DNA of 64,000 nt, taken from assembly GCA_964035545.1 (NCBI GenBank), contig OZ037769.1, forward strand, positions 6,444,429-6,508,428, in the 5' to 3' direction. This DNA comes from Bugula neritina. Taxonomy: Eukaryota; Bryozoa; Gymnolaemata; Cheilostomatida; Bugulidae. Positions 38,801-49,210 of this stretch are shown piece after piece. Each line of letters opens with the position of its first letter. Position 1 is the first letter of the stretch. Both the position numbers and the translations under genes were made by a program. The notes under the pieces are model-generated. The model was not told the DNA's origin, made no database searches, and saw only the letters and a list, made by a program, of their open reading frames with translations.

Positions 38801-41800
38801 AACAAATCATCTTGGCATTCTTCTCTTTCCTTATTGTGATCAATAATTCCAGCACCAGCAGCATCTAGAGTCATCACAGCTCCAACAGTCATAGAGTCGG
38901 TAGGCGTCTCCCGCTCAAAATACTTCTTCAGCATGTTGGCATGGTATGTTCTCCTCTTGCCTCTAATGTTGATAATGTAGTCATTCAGTCTGACTTTCTC
39001 CTCAATATTGAATGGTCCTTGCCAATGCATCAGCAATTTATTTCCATCCGTAGGTAGAAGAATGAGCACTTTGTCACCAGGTCTGAAGTCTCTCTGCTTA
39101 GCTTTCTTGACAAAATAGTGTTTGTATCTTTTTTTGACTGTCTTTTAGCGAAGCTAGTGCCATTTCCATCATGTCATCTAAACGCTCTCTCAATTCAAAA
39201 ACATGTTGATAGCAGGTCTTGACTTCATCGGCAGTGTCTTCTTTTGTCCAAAGTTGTCGCAGGATGTACATTGGTCCACGCACAGTTCTTCCATAGAGTA
39301 ACTCGAATGGGGCGAAGCCTGTTGATTCCTGTGGGACTTCTCTATATGCAAATAGAGCCGCATTGATGAACCGATGCCACTGTCTTGGCTCTTTAGCACA
39401 CAACTTTTTTAACATACTCTTGAGGGTTCCGTTGAACTTTTCCACAAGTCCATTGGCCATTGCATGGTACGGTGAGGTAGGAAGTTGCCGCATGTCAAGT
39501 AATCTGGTAAACTCTTTCATGTAGTCCGAGATGAATTGAGTTCCTTGATCGCTTATCACCTCCTCTGGTATCCCAACACGACTGTATATGTCAAGCAGCG
39601 CTTCAGCTACAGTAGCTGAGTCAATGTTCTTCAATGGTGTAGCTTCAGGGTATCTTGTAGCATAGTCAACTAAAGTTAGAATGTAGCGGTGTCCTTCCTC
39701 ACTTGGAGGGTTAATTGGTCCGATTAGGTCTATTGCACATCTCTTGAATGGGGTGTCAATTAGTGGAGTTTCCTGTACTGGAACTTTCATGACTGAGCCT
39801 TTTTTCACCGTCTTCTGGCAAATGTCACATGATTGACAGAAACGTACGACATCTCCGTTTAGTCCTGGCCAGAAGAAGTTGGAAAGCACTCTATCAGTGG
39901 TTTTCTTTACTCCTAGGTGTCCGCTCATTATGCAGTCATGAGCTTTCTGTAGAACTTCCTTCCTCAGTGAACTGGGTACCATGAGTTGTTTAACAGGTTT
40001 TACACTGGCAGACTTCGAGTCGGTGTACTCACGGTACAGAATCTTATTTCTCACCACAAACCTAGTGGTGCATCCCTTTTTCTCCTTCACTTCTTTTGCA
40101 TCGAAGAAACGCTCCAATGTGGGGTCATCCCTCTGCAGTCTGGCTATTTCATCTTTCCCTATACTTAATGGGTTAGCATTTGAATCAATCATCAGGGGTT
40201 TGTCTCCTGACTTCTCCTTGACAGCTTGAGCTCTTGTGGTTACGGCGCAGTCCTTCCAGTTTTCCAGCGGTTGGTCAGCTGATCTCGCTCCATCCACATT
40301 CCCAATAAGCAGGTCACAAATCGTCTTGTCCATTACTGCAGCTTTGACAACACCATTGTAAAATGGTGAGCGCACTGAGATAAGTGCCCACTGAGCCTCC
40401 TTAACACTTGCATCAGCCATCTTCAGATAAACTGATTCTCCAGTTAAATGTTGAGGTTGCACGTACTTTGCATTGACTACAATGCAACCACAGCCGGTGT
40501 CGCGCATTACAGTAGCTCGTTGGCCATTAACTTCCGCATCAAATATCGCTGTGCCCCCATCTTTGAATTTAGGTCCATTCTTGCAGACAGCAGCGTTGAC
40601 AAACTTTTTACCATTAACTGTGATTTCCGTAGGTTCTTCCACTTTAGATGAGATTCCTGGATCTGTGACCACAGTCTTATTCGGAGTAGTCGCTATTGCA
40701 GCAGCAGCATGCACTGACCTTCCACCATACTTTCTGCAGTCTGAAGTATTGTGGTTGTTCATCTTGCAATGCGAACAGTACTTCTTCCCTCGCCGTGGGC
40801 AATTACGAGCAATGTGTGACTTATCTTTGCAGATGAAGCATGCACCATTGCTTTTACTTCCTTGTTCAGCATTCATGCTATCGGCAGGTGTGTTTTCCAT
40901 CCTTTTTGTATTAGTTTTCTTTGTCTTTGCTAGTTTCCTTCCACGAGCGTGCAAGAACAGTGACGCTGCATCACACATATCCTCACTACTGTTGTAGGAA
41001 CTTTGCTTTAAATGCACAGCTAGGTCGTCTGGGCATGATGATATAAATTGTTCAGTCGCCACTAGTTTGGCTATGTCCATGCCCCCTGAAAGCTCCACCC
41101 ACTTGTGCACATAACTTTCTATCCTAGTGAATAGTTGGGCAGGAGTTTCATCCTCGTAAGCTTCTGCCTCTCTGAGCTTTTTTCTGTAGCCCTCTTGAGT
41201 CAAGTTAAAGCGCTCCAACAAGGCTTCTTTGACTTTTTTATAATCTCTACGATCGGTAGGTGACAACCGGATGTAAGCTTCTGTTGCTGTACCCCTTAGG
41301 TACTGACTGAGATGGTAGGGCCAATCTCCCTTGTCCCAGTTACATCCTTCGGCAACCCACTCGAACCGCTCTAAATAGCTATCCATTTCATCCACCTTCT
41401 CATCAAAGAATGGTATTTTTGGTTTTGGTTTGTTAGCTATTTCTAACCTGGTGCTCTCATGTCTTGAGTGCTCCAAACTTGTGTTAGCTTTCAGCTTTTC
41501 CATATCTAATTCATGTTGTTGTCTTCTCTCTTCTGCCTCCTGGTCAGCTTTTATCTTGAGTGCCATTGTCTCCTGATCAGCTTTAACCTTGAATGCCGTT
41601 GCCTCCTGATCAGCTTTTATCTTCATCTCCATTAAGGCTTTCTCATTCTCTTGCCTGATCTTTTCTGCCTCACGCTCTAATCTACGTTCCTCTCGGTCCT
41701 TTTCTTTTTCTTCTTGTGCAGCAACAATGGGTAGGTTCTTTTCAACAAAAGCTATGAGCTTGTCCTCCACCAACCCAAGGTCTTTACCCATCTGTGTCAC

Positions 41801-44800
41801 TCTCTCCAACAACGCCATAATGTCTCAACAACTGTTAATTAATCCTGTGTATACTCACGTTGTAACTAATAACTTCCCTGTGTGCGACTGAGACTTCCCG
41901 GAGCAGCCCCCAATTGTCACAAAACTGTTGGTAGCAGTGTGACGAGTTCGAAAAGTCTGGTAGTCAGAAGTATAGAGACAAGTAGCATACAGCTTGCTAA
42001 TCCAGTTGAGAGTAAATAGAGTAGACTTTATTTCTCTAGTAAGACATGCACAGATGAACTTATAAAAATGAACTCCAAGAATGAACTGCGAGAATGAACT
42101 GATTCGTAAACACAACTGCCTCAGTATTTATAGTAAACAAAACACTCTAGAACATTCTCAAGCATTCCAGTATAGAATATTCTAGTAGAAAACATTCCCC
42201 ACATGCCAATACTATTTATAGAAAATCAAAACAAAACAAAACATTGGAATTTCCATGGTTATTCGCAATTATTGCGCAACACCTTGTTTACATTGCTGGG
42301 CAGTAGTTAACATGACTAATGAAAACAATAACAATGAACAATGACCCATCTCTTTGATCAGTCTAGAACATTTATGAACATTCGTGTATAATCATTAGGA
42401 AAAACCCGGTAAGTCTATTTATAGGTATATGTACACTCAGAATTTGTGACATGAGACATGGTATAGGAGAGTTCACTGAGTCTTGGTGAGATGGAGCCAT
42501 CCTCTTCATCCGTCTCCGAATCGGAAAGACCGCTTCCCTAAAACCACACGAGTAATATTGTAACAAAATTTATCAACAGGTATGAACTTTTGAAGCTCCA
42601 ATAATGCAATTTTATTTTCAAAAAAGAATTTGAAGCTAACGACACAAACTCAGAGTAACAAATGAGCTTCAGCATAAAACGCTTTGAAAACAACATTAAA
42701 TTCCATAATTCAAACATCGGTTGGCAAAAACTATTATTTCATATTTAAAGCTTGTTTTTATAACTTATATGCAGTAATCAGATAAAATACAATTTTGATT
42801 AAAATGACATTTTCTATGCACAACATTAATCACCAATCTCTCTAGCAGTTTAATTAGCTTTGTTTAAAAAATTATTATTATGTAGAAAGTGTTTTGAAAG
42901 AATCCGGTCAGATTTAAACTAGCAGCTATATTTAATATTTGTGAAATTTCCCATAAAATAGAGAAGATAAATCCTCTAATGTATGAGTCACATTAATTAC
43001 CAGTGACTCATTATCACTTTCTCCACCACTGAGAGCCAGCTCAGCTAGGTCACCATCTATCTCATCCTCACCACTCAAAGATCTCTTCACTATAGCCCTA
43101 GATCTAAACCGTAGCGGTAGCGTATCATCTTCCCCCATCACAGATTCATTCTGAGAAAAAAAATTGGCTAACTTTAAACATAATTAAAAAACAGTGCATT
43201 CGCTGTTGAGATAATTTTTAAAAAGAGAAACAATTTCTTAACAGTTTCAGAATTCCAAGTTGAAGAATAATAAAAACACAGGCTTTGTAAGTGGCAATTT
43301 CATATATTAGACTAAGGACCAGAACTGACCTCTTCAGGTATGGGGGAGTGGAGCCTGTGCCGATCAATATAGTCAGCCTGTTGTAAAAAATATTAAAACA
43401 TAAACTTATACAGTTGTGCATACTCATGGCATGCTGATCACCTCTGTAGACACGCAGTATATGCAGATAACATGTTTAGGAAAATATGTAAAAATAATAC
43501 CAAGTCTAGCTAATAATTATAATACAGTCACAGTAGATTATTTGTGGTTAGAATATAAATTCAGAATAAGATAAGACGATTGAATAACTTCATAGAAAAC
43601 ATCTCACAAATCACAACATGTGACCAAAGGATGTCCAGTACAGTCACAAGATATATCATAATATTTCAACATTAAAATAGATGAAAAGAAAATATGATAC
43701 AAGTAACAAATAATCATTGAAACACTATAAATAGAAGTGAAAGGTCACCTCATTAATTTGAATATGGGTCAGAGGGTCAGATGAACTGTCTGGTTCAATG
43801 GTCTGTTTAACAGACGTGTGCCCAGCATCCATAGCATGCCAGGAGGCTGTGCGGCCCATCTGATCACACAGAGTAATATCTGCTCCTTTTGTCACAAACA
43901 ACTCACTTATCTGTCTGTTGCCTACAACCAGTAAAATTAATCTGCTGCGCAACCGTTTATATATACACACAATAAGTCCTACACTCCACGAAACTGTTGG
44001 AGATGAAAAAATATCAAATATAGAGTCATACAGAAGACAAAGCTAATTTAAAGTGCTACAAATATACTTGATTATGGCAAGATATATTCTATTGAAAGAG
44101 CCGCATAGATTAAAACTACCCATAATACTAAAAATAATACCAATGGCATGTATATATTTATTCATACATATATATTCATATATATATGTACACACCCTCT
44201 GCAATTGTTTAACATGTAAATTCTTATAACATACTCTTTTACAAAAATTACTTTAATTACAAGTCAACAAACTTATGGGTGCCGTGCTAGCACATAGAAA
44301 GTAGAAAGCTTCTTAGAACACATAATATAAAGAGCCGTATTTCATTGACACTAATAAACAAACACTGATCGACAGTAGATAGAAAATGCTTCAGACATGC
44401 TGTCGTAGAGTTGTCTCACCATTTTCAGCAGCGCACATGAGCGCAGTGCGCCCAAACTTGTCCTGAGTGTTGACATTAGCACCACGATCCAGCAGCTCCT
44501 TACATACATTTAGATGACCAATCTGAGCTGCATAAAACAAGGGGGTTCTGCCGTCCTACAAGATGTTATAATTTTTACAAAATACTCGGTAGCTATAAAT
44601 ATAAAACAGGAAACTGGGCTTGAGTATCTGAATTGACATAAGTATTAGTTATTCTATGGGTAAATGTGGAACAAACACATGAGCTATAATGTCAGTAATA
44701 CTGGCATATTCAGTATGGTAAAACATTTTATTTTCAAAATATGTATATGGGAGCAGCCGTGGTCTAGGAGTTAAAGTGTTTGGCAAACACGAAGTCATGG

Positions 44801-46859
44801 GTTCGAACTTCGACAAAGGCTATTAGTGATTTTAGGAAGAGAATCCAATCATAATTGCTCCTGTGCCTCATTTAAATAAGTCCTTAGCTCGATTTAACCA
44901 AAAAACCCTTTTCACCAGGGGTTTCTCACAGAGATGGCAACAATAAAATTGCGTGAGTTTTTTTAATATCTGAGTTTAATTATGGTATATATAACAAACT
45001 TAGCCTATGAATTAGTATGAATCGCCACTGGTGTGCTGTGGTATAATCTTTTATTGTTACTAGGTAATATTACTACACTTTAATAAACTTTTTATAGCAC
45101 AAGCTTGTAACTTCACAACTGCATAAAACTAGTCTAGAGTTCTGTAGATTGTTAAACAGTTTAGTGATTACCGAGTAGAACAAAACAACTTTAAAATATA
45201 AGTAGAATAAGCAGTTGAGGTGTAATGTACATGCTGACTACACATGTAAGATAACACAGGGTGAACTCATTAACCTGAGTAACAACTAATAATATATCAT
45301 CACTAATTTGCCACACGCATAAGTATGTTCATTACACACTTAGCCTATCAACATGTCATGCATAATGTCATCGATTTTATGTAGATTTCTATAGAACTGG
45401 ACAGTTTGTGAATAGATTATAACAATAACAATAACTGTAATGATGTATTAATTACTGTTGACTATTTATTGATAAAATGCTAAGCAGTATAACTGAAATG
45501 AGTCAACATTGTGAATGACGATTTTATACAGCGCATATAATTCATGTATTACAATGTAGGTATGGTGCATCATACAATAGGTTAAGTGTAGAGCAGTTAG
45601 CCAATAAATGTATTGTAAAAAAATCCCAAAGGTAGAGGTACTTGCTGAATATTGTGTGTTTAAGAAGTAGAATAACTGAATACTAATAAAAATTAGCTAA
45701 AACTTTTTTTTAAGATTTCTATGTTGTAAAAATTACGCTCTCACCTCATCAATAGCTTTGATGTCATTTGGGTATTTCCTGATCAAATTGATTACACAAT
45801 CTAAACTTCCTCCGATACAAGCCTGATGCAATGCAGTCATGTTGTTCTCATCTCTCGGCCAATCATCTTCCTTTGACTACGTTCAAATATGAAAAGCACC
45901 AAATAATATTGAATAAACATAATAAAACCAAAAGTTTTATAGTCAGAAGAAGTACCTACTCTATCACCTTGCATTTAACATCAAATTATTATTTTTCACT
46001 TAAGGCAAAGTGACTCAACGTCTTTCCTAACATCACCTAGCACTTGTATAGACTATCGCTATATACTACTTAAAATCAACTCCCAGCATTTAGTGTTTTA
46101 AAACATCTTCACTACATGTAATGTACTTAGCTCAGAATATATTAACTTACGTGACTGAGAACTTCTAATACTTCTGAGGCTCCATGACGGGCAGCACAGT
46201 GAAGTGCCGTTCTACCTTGAAAGTCCACTGCAGTTACATTAGCACTATAGGCAATCAGTAACTGCACAACGTCATACTTGTTTCTCATAGCTGCCACATG
46301 AAGACTACAAAATAGGAGTGTTTTATTTGAAACAAATTAAACAGACAAACATACAGCATTTCTATTAAAACAACATCTACCTCTACTAATAACTTATGTA
46401 TTTAGATTTACCAATGCTGGTAAATAAACTATCCTCAAAAGTTACTACAATAATATGACTACTTACGCCGAGTGACCTTGGGGGTCAAGCTTTGTTGAGC
46501 ACACTTTCTTCTTTTTAAGCAATGATATGATTTCCTGTAATTCGCTTCTTTCAATGTGTTGCATCAGTTTCTCGTCATTCTTATTCCATTCACTCAACTG
46601 ACAAATATTTCAGGAACTGTCAGCATTTTGAGTGAAAGCAGTTCAAATATTTTCACAGTTAAAACAGTCAAACAATAATTTCCTGCAATGTGTATAAATG
46701 AAATTTTGCCAGACCCTTTGATAACCCAGATTATGTCTTATATTTCAGTGCTGTACACAAATCTAAAGTTATATAGATTAGAATAAAAATACTCACATCA
46801 CTGAGGCTTTTCCGAGAAAGCTTTGAAAACAGACCAAGTCCTTTTCCTTTTGAGTTCAT
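32808..46859 (-). CDS. RAI14: Ankycorbin (RAI14)-like protein, disrupted by LTR retrotransposon
   Basis: Family role: actin-associated ankyrin/coiled-coil scaffold. The 19 exons are 46797-46859, 46467-46597, 46151-46304, 45745-45876, 44420-44555, 43749-43921, 43330-43377, 43001-43150, exon 9 (42457-42537 plus 38034-38080), 36827-37292, 36554-36715, 35993-36121, 35590-35689, 35023-35204, 34771-34881, 34294-34489, 33780-33945, 33161-33368, 32808-32939. Without the insertion and with one TGAGA copy removed they sum to 2967 nt (988 aa), near the known RAI14 length. The N-terminus has LSEWNKNDEKL, then about five ankyrin repeats (GHSALHVAA, GRTALHCAARHGA, MTALHQAC, GRTPLFYAAQIGH, GRTALMCAAEN). A Ser/Asp-rich linker, long coiled coils and the family C-terminus (QSLQQQIAKLQSQL, HHQETIEIYRNNLIMASKN) follow. 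An in-frame TAG precedes the ATG. The insertion in exon 9 adds a stop about 13 codons into the LTR, which would leave about 370 aa with ankyrin repeats and no coiled coil. UACA is the alternative paralogue name. Confidence 0.9.
38081..38617 (-). repeat. 3' LTR
   Basis: 537 bp, bounded by the inverted terminal TGTCACAAA...TTTGTGACA. It contains CTATAAATA motifs that could serve as TATA boxes. It matches the 5' LTR base for base as far as I can read. Confidence 0.95.
38618..38629 (-). other. Polypurine tract
   Basis: AGAATGGGGGGT on the element's sense strand, immediately before the 3' LTR: the usual primer site for plus-strand DNA synthesis. Confidence 0.8.
38664..38790 (-). pseudogene. RNase H C-terminal remnant of the retrotransposon
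   Basis: About 40 residues ending at TAA 38664-38666 match the end of gypsy RNase H: NSRVMRWAMYLQDF, then KDNVGADYLSR. The rest of RNase H and all of the reverse transcriptase are absent. It is in a different frame from the integrase tail that precedes it, and about 45 bp separate it from the 3' LTR, so RNase H was the last pol domain. Confidence 0.75.
38695..39097 (-). pseudogene. Integrase C-terminal (GPY/F-like) segment, frameshifted
   Basis: Continues the integrase in another frame. It includes VLILLPTDGNKLLMHWQGPF and RTYHANMLKKYF, the usual gypsy integrase C-terminal module that binds DNA or chromatin. The frame change from the main ORF lies at a run of seven A (about 39140 on the minus strand), so a one-base indel or a programmed/sequencing slip is possible. 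It ends near the deletion junction at about 38790. Confidence 0.75.
39098..41818 (-). CDS. gag-protease-integrase polyprotein of the gypsy element
   Basis: 906 codons. The N-terminal 130 residues are a charged coiled coil with a 13-residue repeat (KIKADQE). Next comes a gag domain (about 133-300, YLRGTATEAYIRLS) and two zinc knuckles (CFICKDKSHIARNC at 327-340, CSHCKMNNHNTSDC at 348-361). The protease has DTG at 440-442. The integrase has an HHCC finger (H627, H634, C661, C664) and a catalytic triad of D697, D757 and E793. In ordinary Ty3/gypsy elements a reverse transcriptase and RNase H lie between protease and integrase; here the two are joined directly by about 80 residues. No envelope gene. 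Start ATG is about 95 bp inside the 5' LTR boundary. Confidence 0.95.
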   Translation of the reverse strand: MALLERVTQMGKDLGLVEDKLIAFVEKNLPIVAAQEEKEKDREERRLEREAEKIRQENEKALMEMKIKADQEATAFKVKADQETMALKIKADQEAEERRQQHELDMEKLKANTSLEHSRHESTRLEIANKPKPKIPFFDEKVDEMDSYLERFEWVAEGCNWDKGDWPYHLSQYLRGTATEAYIRLSPTDRRDYKKVKEALLERFNLTQEGYRKKLREAEAYEDETPAQLFTRIESYVHKWVELSGGMDIAKLVATEQFISSCPDDLAVHLKQSSYNSSEDMCDAASLFLHARGRKLAKTKKTNTKRMENTPADSMNAEQGSKSNGACFICKDKSHIARNCPRRGKKYCSHCKMNNHNTSDCRKYGGRSVHAAAAIATTPNKTVVTDPGISSKVEEPTEITVNGKKFVNAAVCKNGPKFKDGGTAIFDAEVNGQRATVMRDTGCGCIVVNAKYVQPQHLTGESVYLKMADASVKEAQWALISVRSPFYNGVVKAAVMDKTICDLLIGNVDGARSADQPLENWKDCAVTTRAQAVKEKSGDKPLMIDSNANPLSIGKDEIARLQRDDPTLERFFDAKEVKEKKGCTTRFVVRNKILYREYTDSKSASVKPVKQLMVPSSLRKEVLQKAHDCIMSGHLGVKKTTDRVLSNFFWPGLNGDVVRFCQSCDICQKTVKKGSVMKVPVQETPLIDTPFKRCAIDLIGPINPPSEEGHRYILTLVDYATRYPEATPLKNIDSATVAEALLDIYSRVGIPEEVISDQGTQFISDYMKEFTRLLDMRQLPTSPYHAMANGLVEKFNGTLKSMLKKLCAKEPRQWHRFINAALFAYREVPQESTGFAPFELLYGRTVRGPMYILRQLWTKEDTADEVKTCYQHVFELRERLDDMMEMALASLKDSQKKIQTLFCQES
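41895..41912 (-). other. Primer binding site, tRNA-Pro-like
   Basis: TGGGGGCTGCTCCGGGAA on the element's sense strand, two bases after the 5' LTR. Its complement ends in CCA and matches the 3' end of tRNA-Pro as used by other LTR elements, except for a swapped pair in the middle. Confidence 0.7.
41915..42451 (-). repeat. 5' LTR
   Basis: 537 bp, same termini and length as the 3' LTR at 38081-38617; no difference was seen on reading through both. Confidence 0.95.
44749..44957 (+). mobile_element. tRNA-derived SINE, copy 1
   Basis: About 209 bp with a pol III A box (GTGGTCTAGGAGTTAAAG) and B box (GGGTTCGAACTTC) at the usual spacing, then a non-tRNA body ending AGGGGTTTCTCACAGAGATGG and CAATAAAATTGCGTGAG. 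It lies in an intron of the RAI14-like gene and closely resembles the copy at 54105-54315. The tRNA head is too diverged to be a functional tRNA. Confidence 0.8.
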
Positions 46860-47349
46860 TTCTCTTTTTAAGAAATTGCAATCAACGTTCTAGCTACAAT
46901 GATTTTTTTCAACATAGCATATAATATTGTAGAAATGTGACAAAAGTGTTAATTGTTGTAGTGGCATATTGTTGTTTATGCATATACAGTGCTGTGAAAA
47001 AGTTTAAGGACGCTTGCAGAAATTTCTATGTATCTTGTTTAATAGGCATTTTTGGAAGTTCTTAGTATTTTCCTGCAAGTTCTATATATCAAAATAATCC
47101 TTAGAATGTTCACTACAATTTCCATCTCATAAATTTCTACTGCTGTAATGTTTTCTACCCATTTTCGGGCCAACTACACAAGCAGCTAGGAAAGCGCAAC
47201 TCCTGTGTTTTTATGTTTCCAAAATTTATCGCTTCTGATAACCACAAAAGGCTAAACAGTGAAATTTTATATGTGCATGGCATCATGATATCATAAAGCA
47301 TGACTTTCTTCCATAATTTAAAATCTGTCATTCAGTTGTAAGCTTTTAC

Positions 47350-48857
47350 ATGGTGTCCACTTGGGTGCTTCGCATAGACAAAATGAGAGCTGTAAATCTT
47401 ACTTCAAAAGCAAGGTTTGTAATAATTTTCTTGCATAACGAAGGTTATGCAATTAGGAAATTATCTGAAAAGGTTGGCAAAGCAAAGACAACTGTACATC
47501 AAATTATCAAGAAGTTTATGGAGACTGGCAGTGTAGCAGATCAACCTGGAAGTGGACGACCAAGAATAAGCACACCCAGAGATGACAAGGTTCTCATTAG
47601 GATCAGCAAGAAGGATCCTCATAAAACAAGTTCTGAGTTGGCAAAGAATGCTCAGAATCAACAGGAACAGCAGCGTCGACATCCCAGATAATGTGAAGAT
47701 TGCTGAGCCGTCGTCTACGTGGCTGCAAAGCAAGAAGGAAGCCTCTACTAACCGAGAAGTAGCAAAAAACCAGCTACGGTGGGCCAAGGAGCATGGTATA
47801 GTTAGACAGTGAGTGCTTAGAAAAAAGTGATTATTTCAGATGAATCCACATTTAATGTGAACAATCATGCTGGAAACTGTTTTGTTAGAAAATACCAGTA
47901 TGAGAAATATAACCCCTTATGTGTTCTTCGAACAATTAAGCACCCTATCGGTGTTATGTTCTGGGGTTGTATAACATCAAAAAGTGTAGGTCGACTCATT
48001 AATTGCTCTGGAATGATGTTAATGCTCAAAAATATATGGAGAATCTCAATGCTAAACTTCTTCCAATCATAAAAAACTACTTTTTAAATGAAATTAACAT
48101 ATTTGAAGATGACAATGCACCATGCCATTGGGCAAAAACTGTTGAAGAGTGGATGAAAAAGCAGAGGGTCTCAACGCTTAACTGGCCAGCACACAGCCGG
48201 GACTTGAACCCAATAAGAAATTCATGGTCAAGAACGGCTAAAATAGTCTCTTCACAGAAACCAACAACTAAGGTGACACTCATAGAGCCTGTAATTCATG
48301 CATGGCATCATGTGGTGACTGAAAACGAGTTAAGTTGCGTTTATACCTTCACGATTTTCGGTCAAAATTTCAATTTGGCCGGGTTGAAATTTCTCCGAGT
48401 TGCATTGCATTGTAAAAGGCACTCGTTGAAATTTTTGTACTGTGATAACTTAATCGGCCAATTTTAGAATAGGAGTAATAACTCCTTGTAAACATCGTTA
48501 TTTAGTTATTACTTTGGCGATTAGACAACGTACTTATACGGTTATAATTATATAGCCTACGCTTTCTCAATTATCGCTTTTATGCTTTCCGCTTCACTAA
48601 TTCACGACGTTTATAAAGGGCATCAAATAGCTATTATGCGAGTCAAATTTCAATTTCAGAAAGTGAGCAGCCGCATCAATATGATTTCAACGAGTTTAAG
48701 TTTGACTATAAAGGGGTACCCGGACAAGCATTATTAACTTAAACTCGGTACTTTTTTCAGCAGAGGTATAAACGCAACTTTAGAGAAGCTGTACGAGTCG
48801 ATGCCTCGTCGCTGCCGACTAGTGATTGAGAATAAAGGCTGGCCAACAAAACATTGA
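47350..48857 (+). pseudogene. Tc1-like transposase pseudogene
   Basis: Recognisable pieces in several frames: an N-terminal helix-turn-helix (AIRKLSEKVGKAKTTVHQII) with GSGRPR, then the catalytic region with SDESTF (first Asp), EDDNAPCHWAKT (second Asp) and DLNPIRNSW, and the C-terminus reading MPRRCRLVIENKGWPTKH. Frameshifts lie near 47650-47820 and around 48050. The catalytic Glu of the family's NPIEN motif is replaced by Arg (NPIRN). A MITE splits the C-terminal part at 48333-48779. It cannot encode an active enzyme. Confidence 0.92.
48333..48779. mobile_element. MITE nested in the Tc1 transposase (PIF/Harbinger-like)
   Basis: 447 bp with 16-bp perfect inverted ends (AGTTGCGTTTATACCT) and a 3-bp TTA target duplication (48330-48332 and 48780-48782). 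Three-base TWA duplications are typical of PIF/Harbinger elements, so that class is inferred. Removing it and one TTA restores the transposase C-terminal frame. No coding capacity. Confidence 0.85.
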
Positions 48858-49210
48858 TACTAAAATTTAAAGCACTGTGTGTTGCAATGCTGCTATAATG
48901 TGTATAACAATTCACATGTAATATTTTTTTATGTTTCAAGTAAAATATTCTAATATCCTACAGTGCACACAAATTGTGAAAAGATCGAAAAATTCCCATA
49001 TATTCATAGTATCTCATTGTTTCACCCAAATTTTGGAAGGAAGTGAAAAAAGAGACTAATAATTTATATAAATGCAATAAGGAGACCTTAAGGGTCATTT
49101 TGATAGGCACCATGCCTATGGATATGCTTTTGTTATGCCTTGAAATTAGCTTGGAACTTTGCTATTATGGAAAACAGTGAGGCGTCCTTAAACTTTTTCA
49201 CAGCACTGTA

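Larger units (their letters stand above)
38081..42451 (-). mobile_element. Ty3/gypsy LTR retrotransposon, 4371 bp, internally deleted
   Basis: Two direct 537-bp LTRs bound an internal region carrying gag, protease, integrase and a terminal RNase H remnant, all on the minus strand. The element is flanked on both sides by TGAGA (38076-38080 and 42452-42456), a 5-bp target duplication as made by gypsy integrases. The LTRs read as identical by eye, so the insertion is recent. No reverse transcriptase domain remains, so it is non-autonomous. It lies inside a coding exon of the RAI14-like gene and in the same transcriptional orientation. Confidence 0.97.
46987..49208 (+). mobile_element. Tc1-like DNA transposon (dead), 2.2 kb
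   Basis: Perfect 27-bp terminal inverted repeats (left end starts CAGTGCTGTGAAAAAGTTTA; the right end is its exact complement), flanked by TA on both sides. It contains a broken transposase and a nested MITE. Without the MITE it would be about 1.8 kb, ordinary for Tc1 elements. It ends 127 bp upstream of the RAI14-like start codon, in that gene's 5' region. Confidence 0.95.

Noticed and set aside
40473-40997. 174-codon ORF on the + strand inside the LTR element
   Set aside because: Antisense shadow of the gag-protease ORF.
38081-42451. Endogenous retrovirus
   Set aside because: No envelope gene; gag/integrase features are those of Ty3/gypsy retrotransposons.
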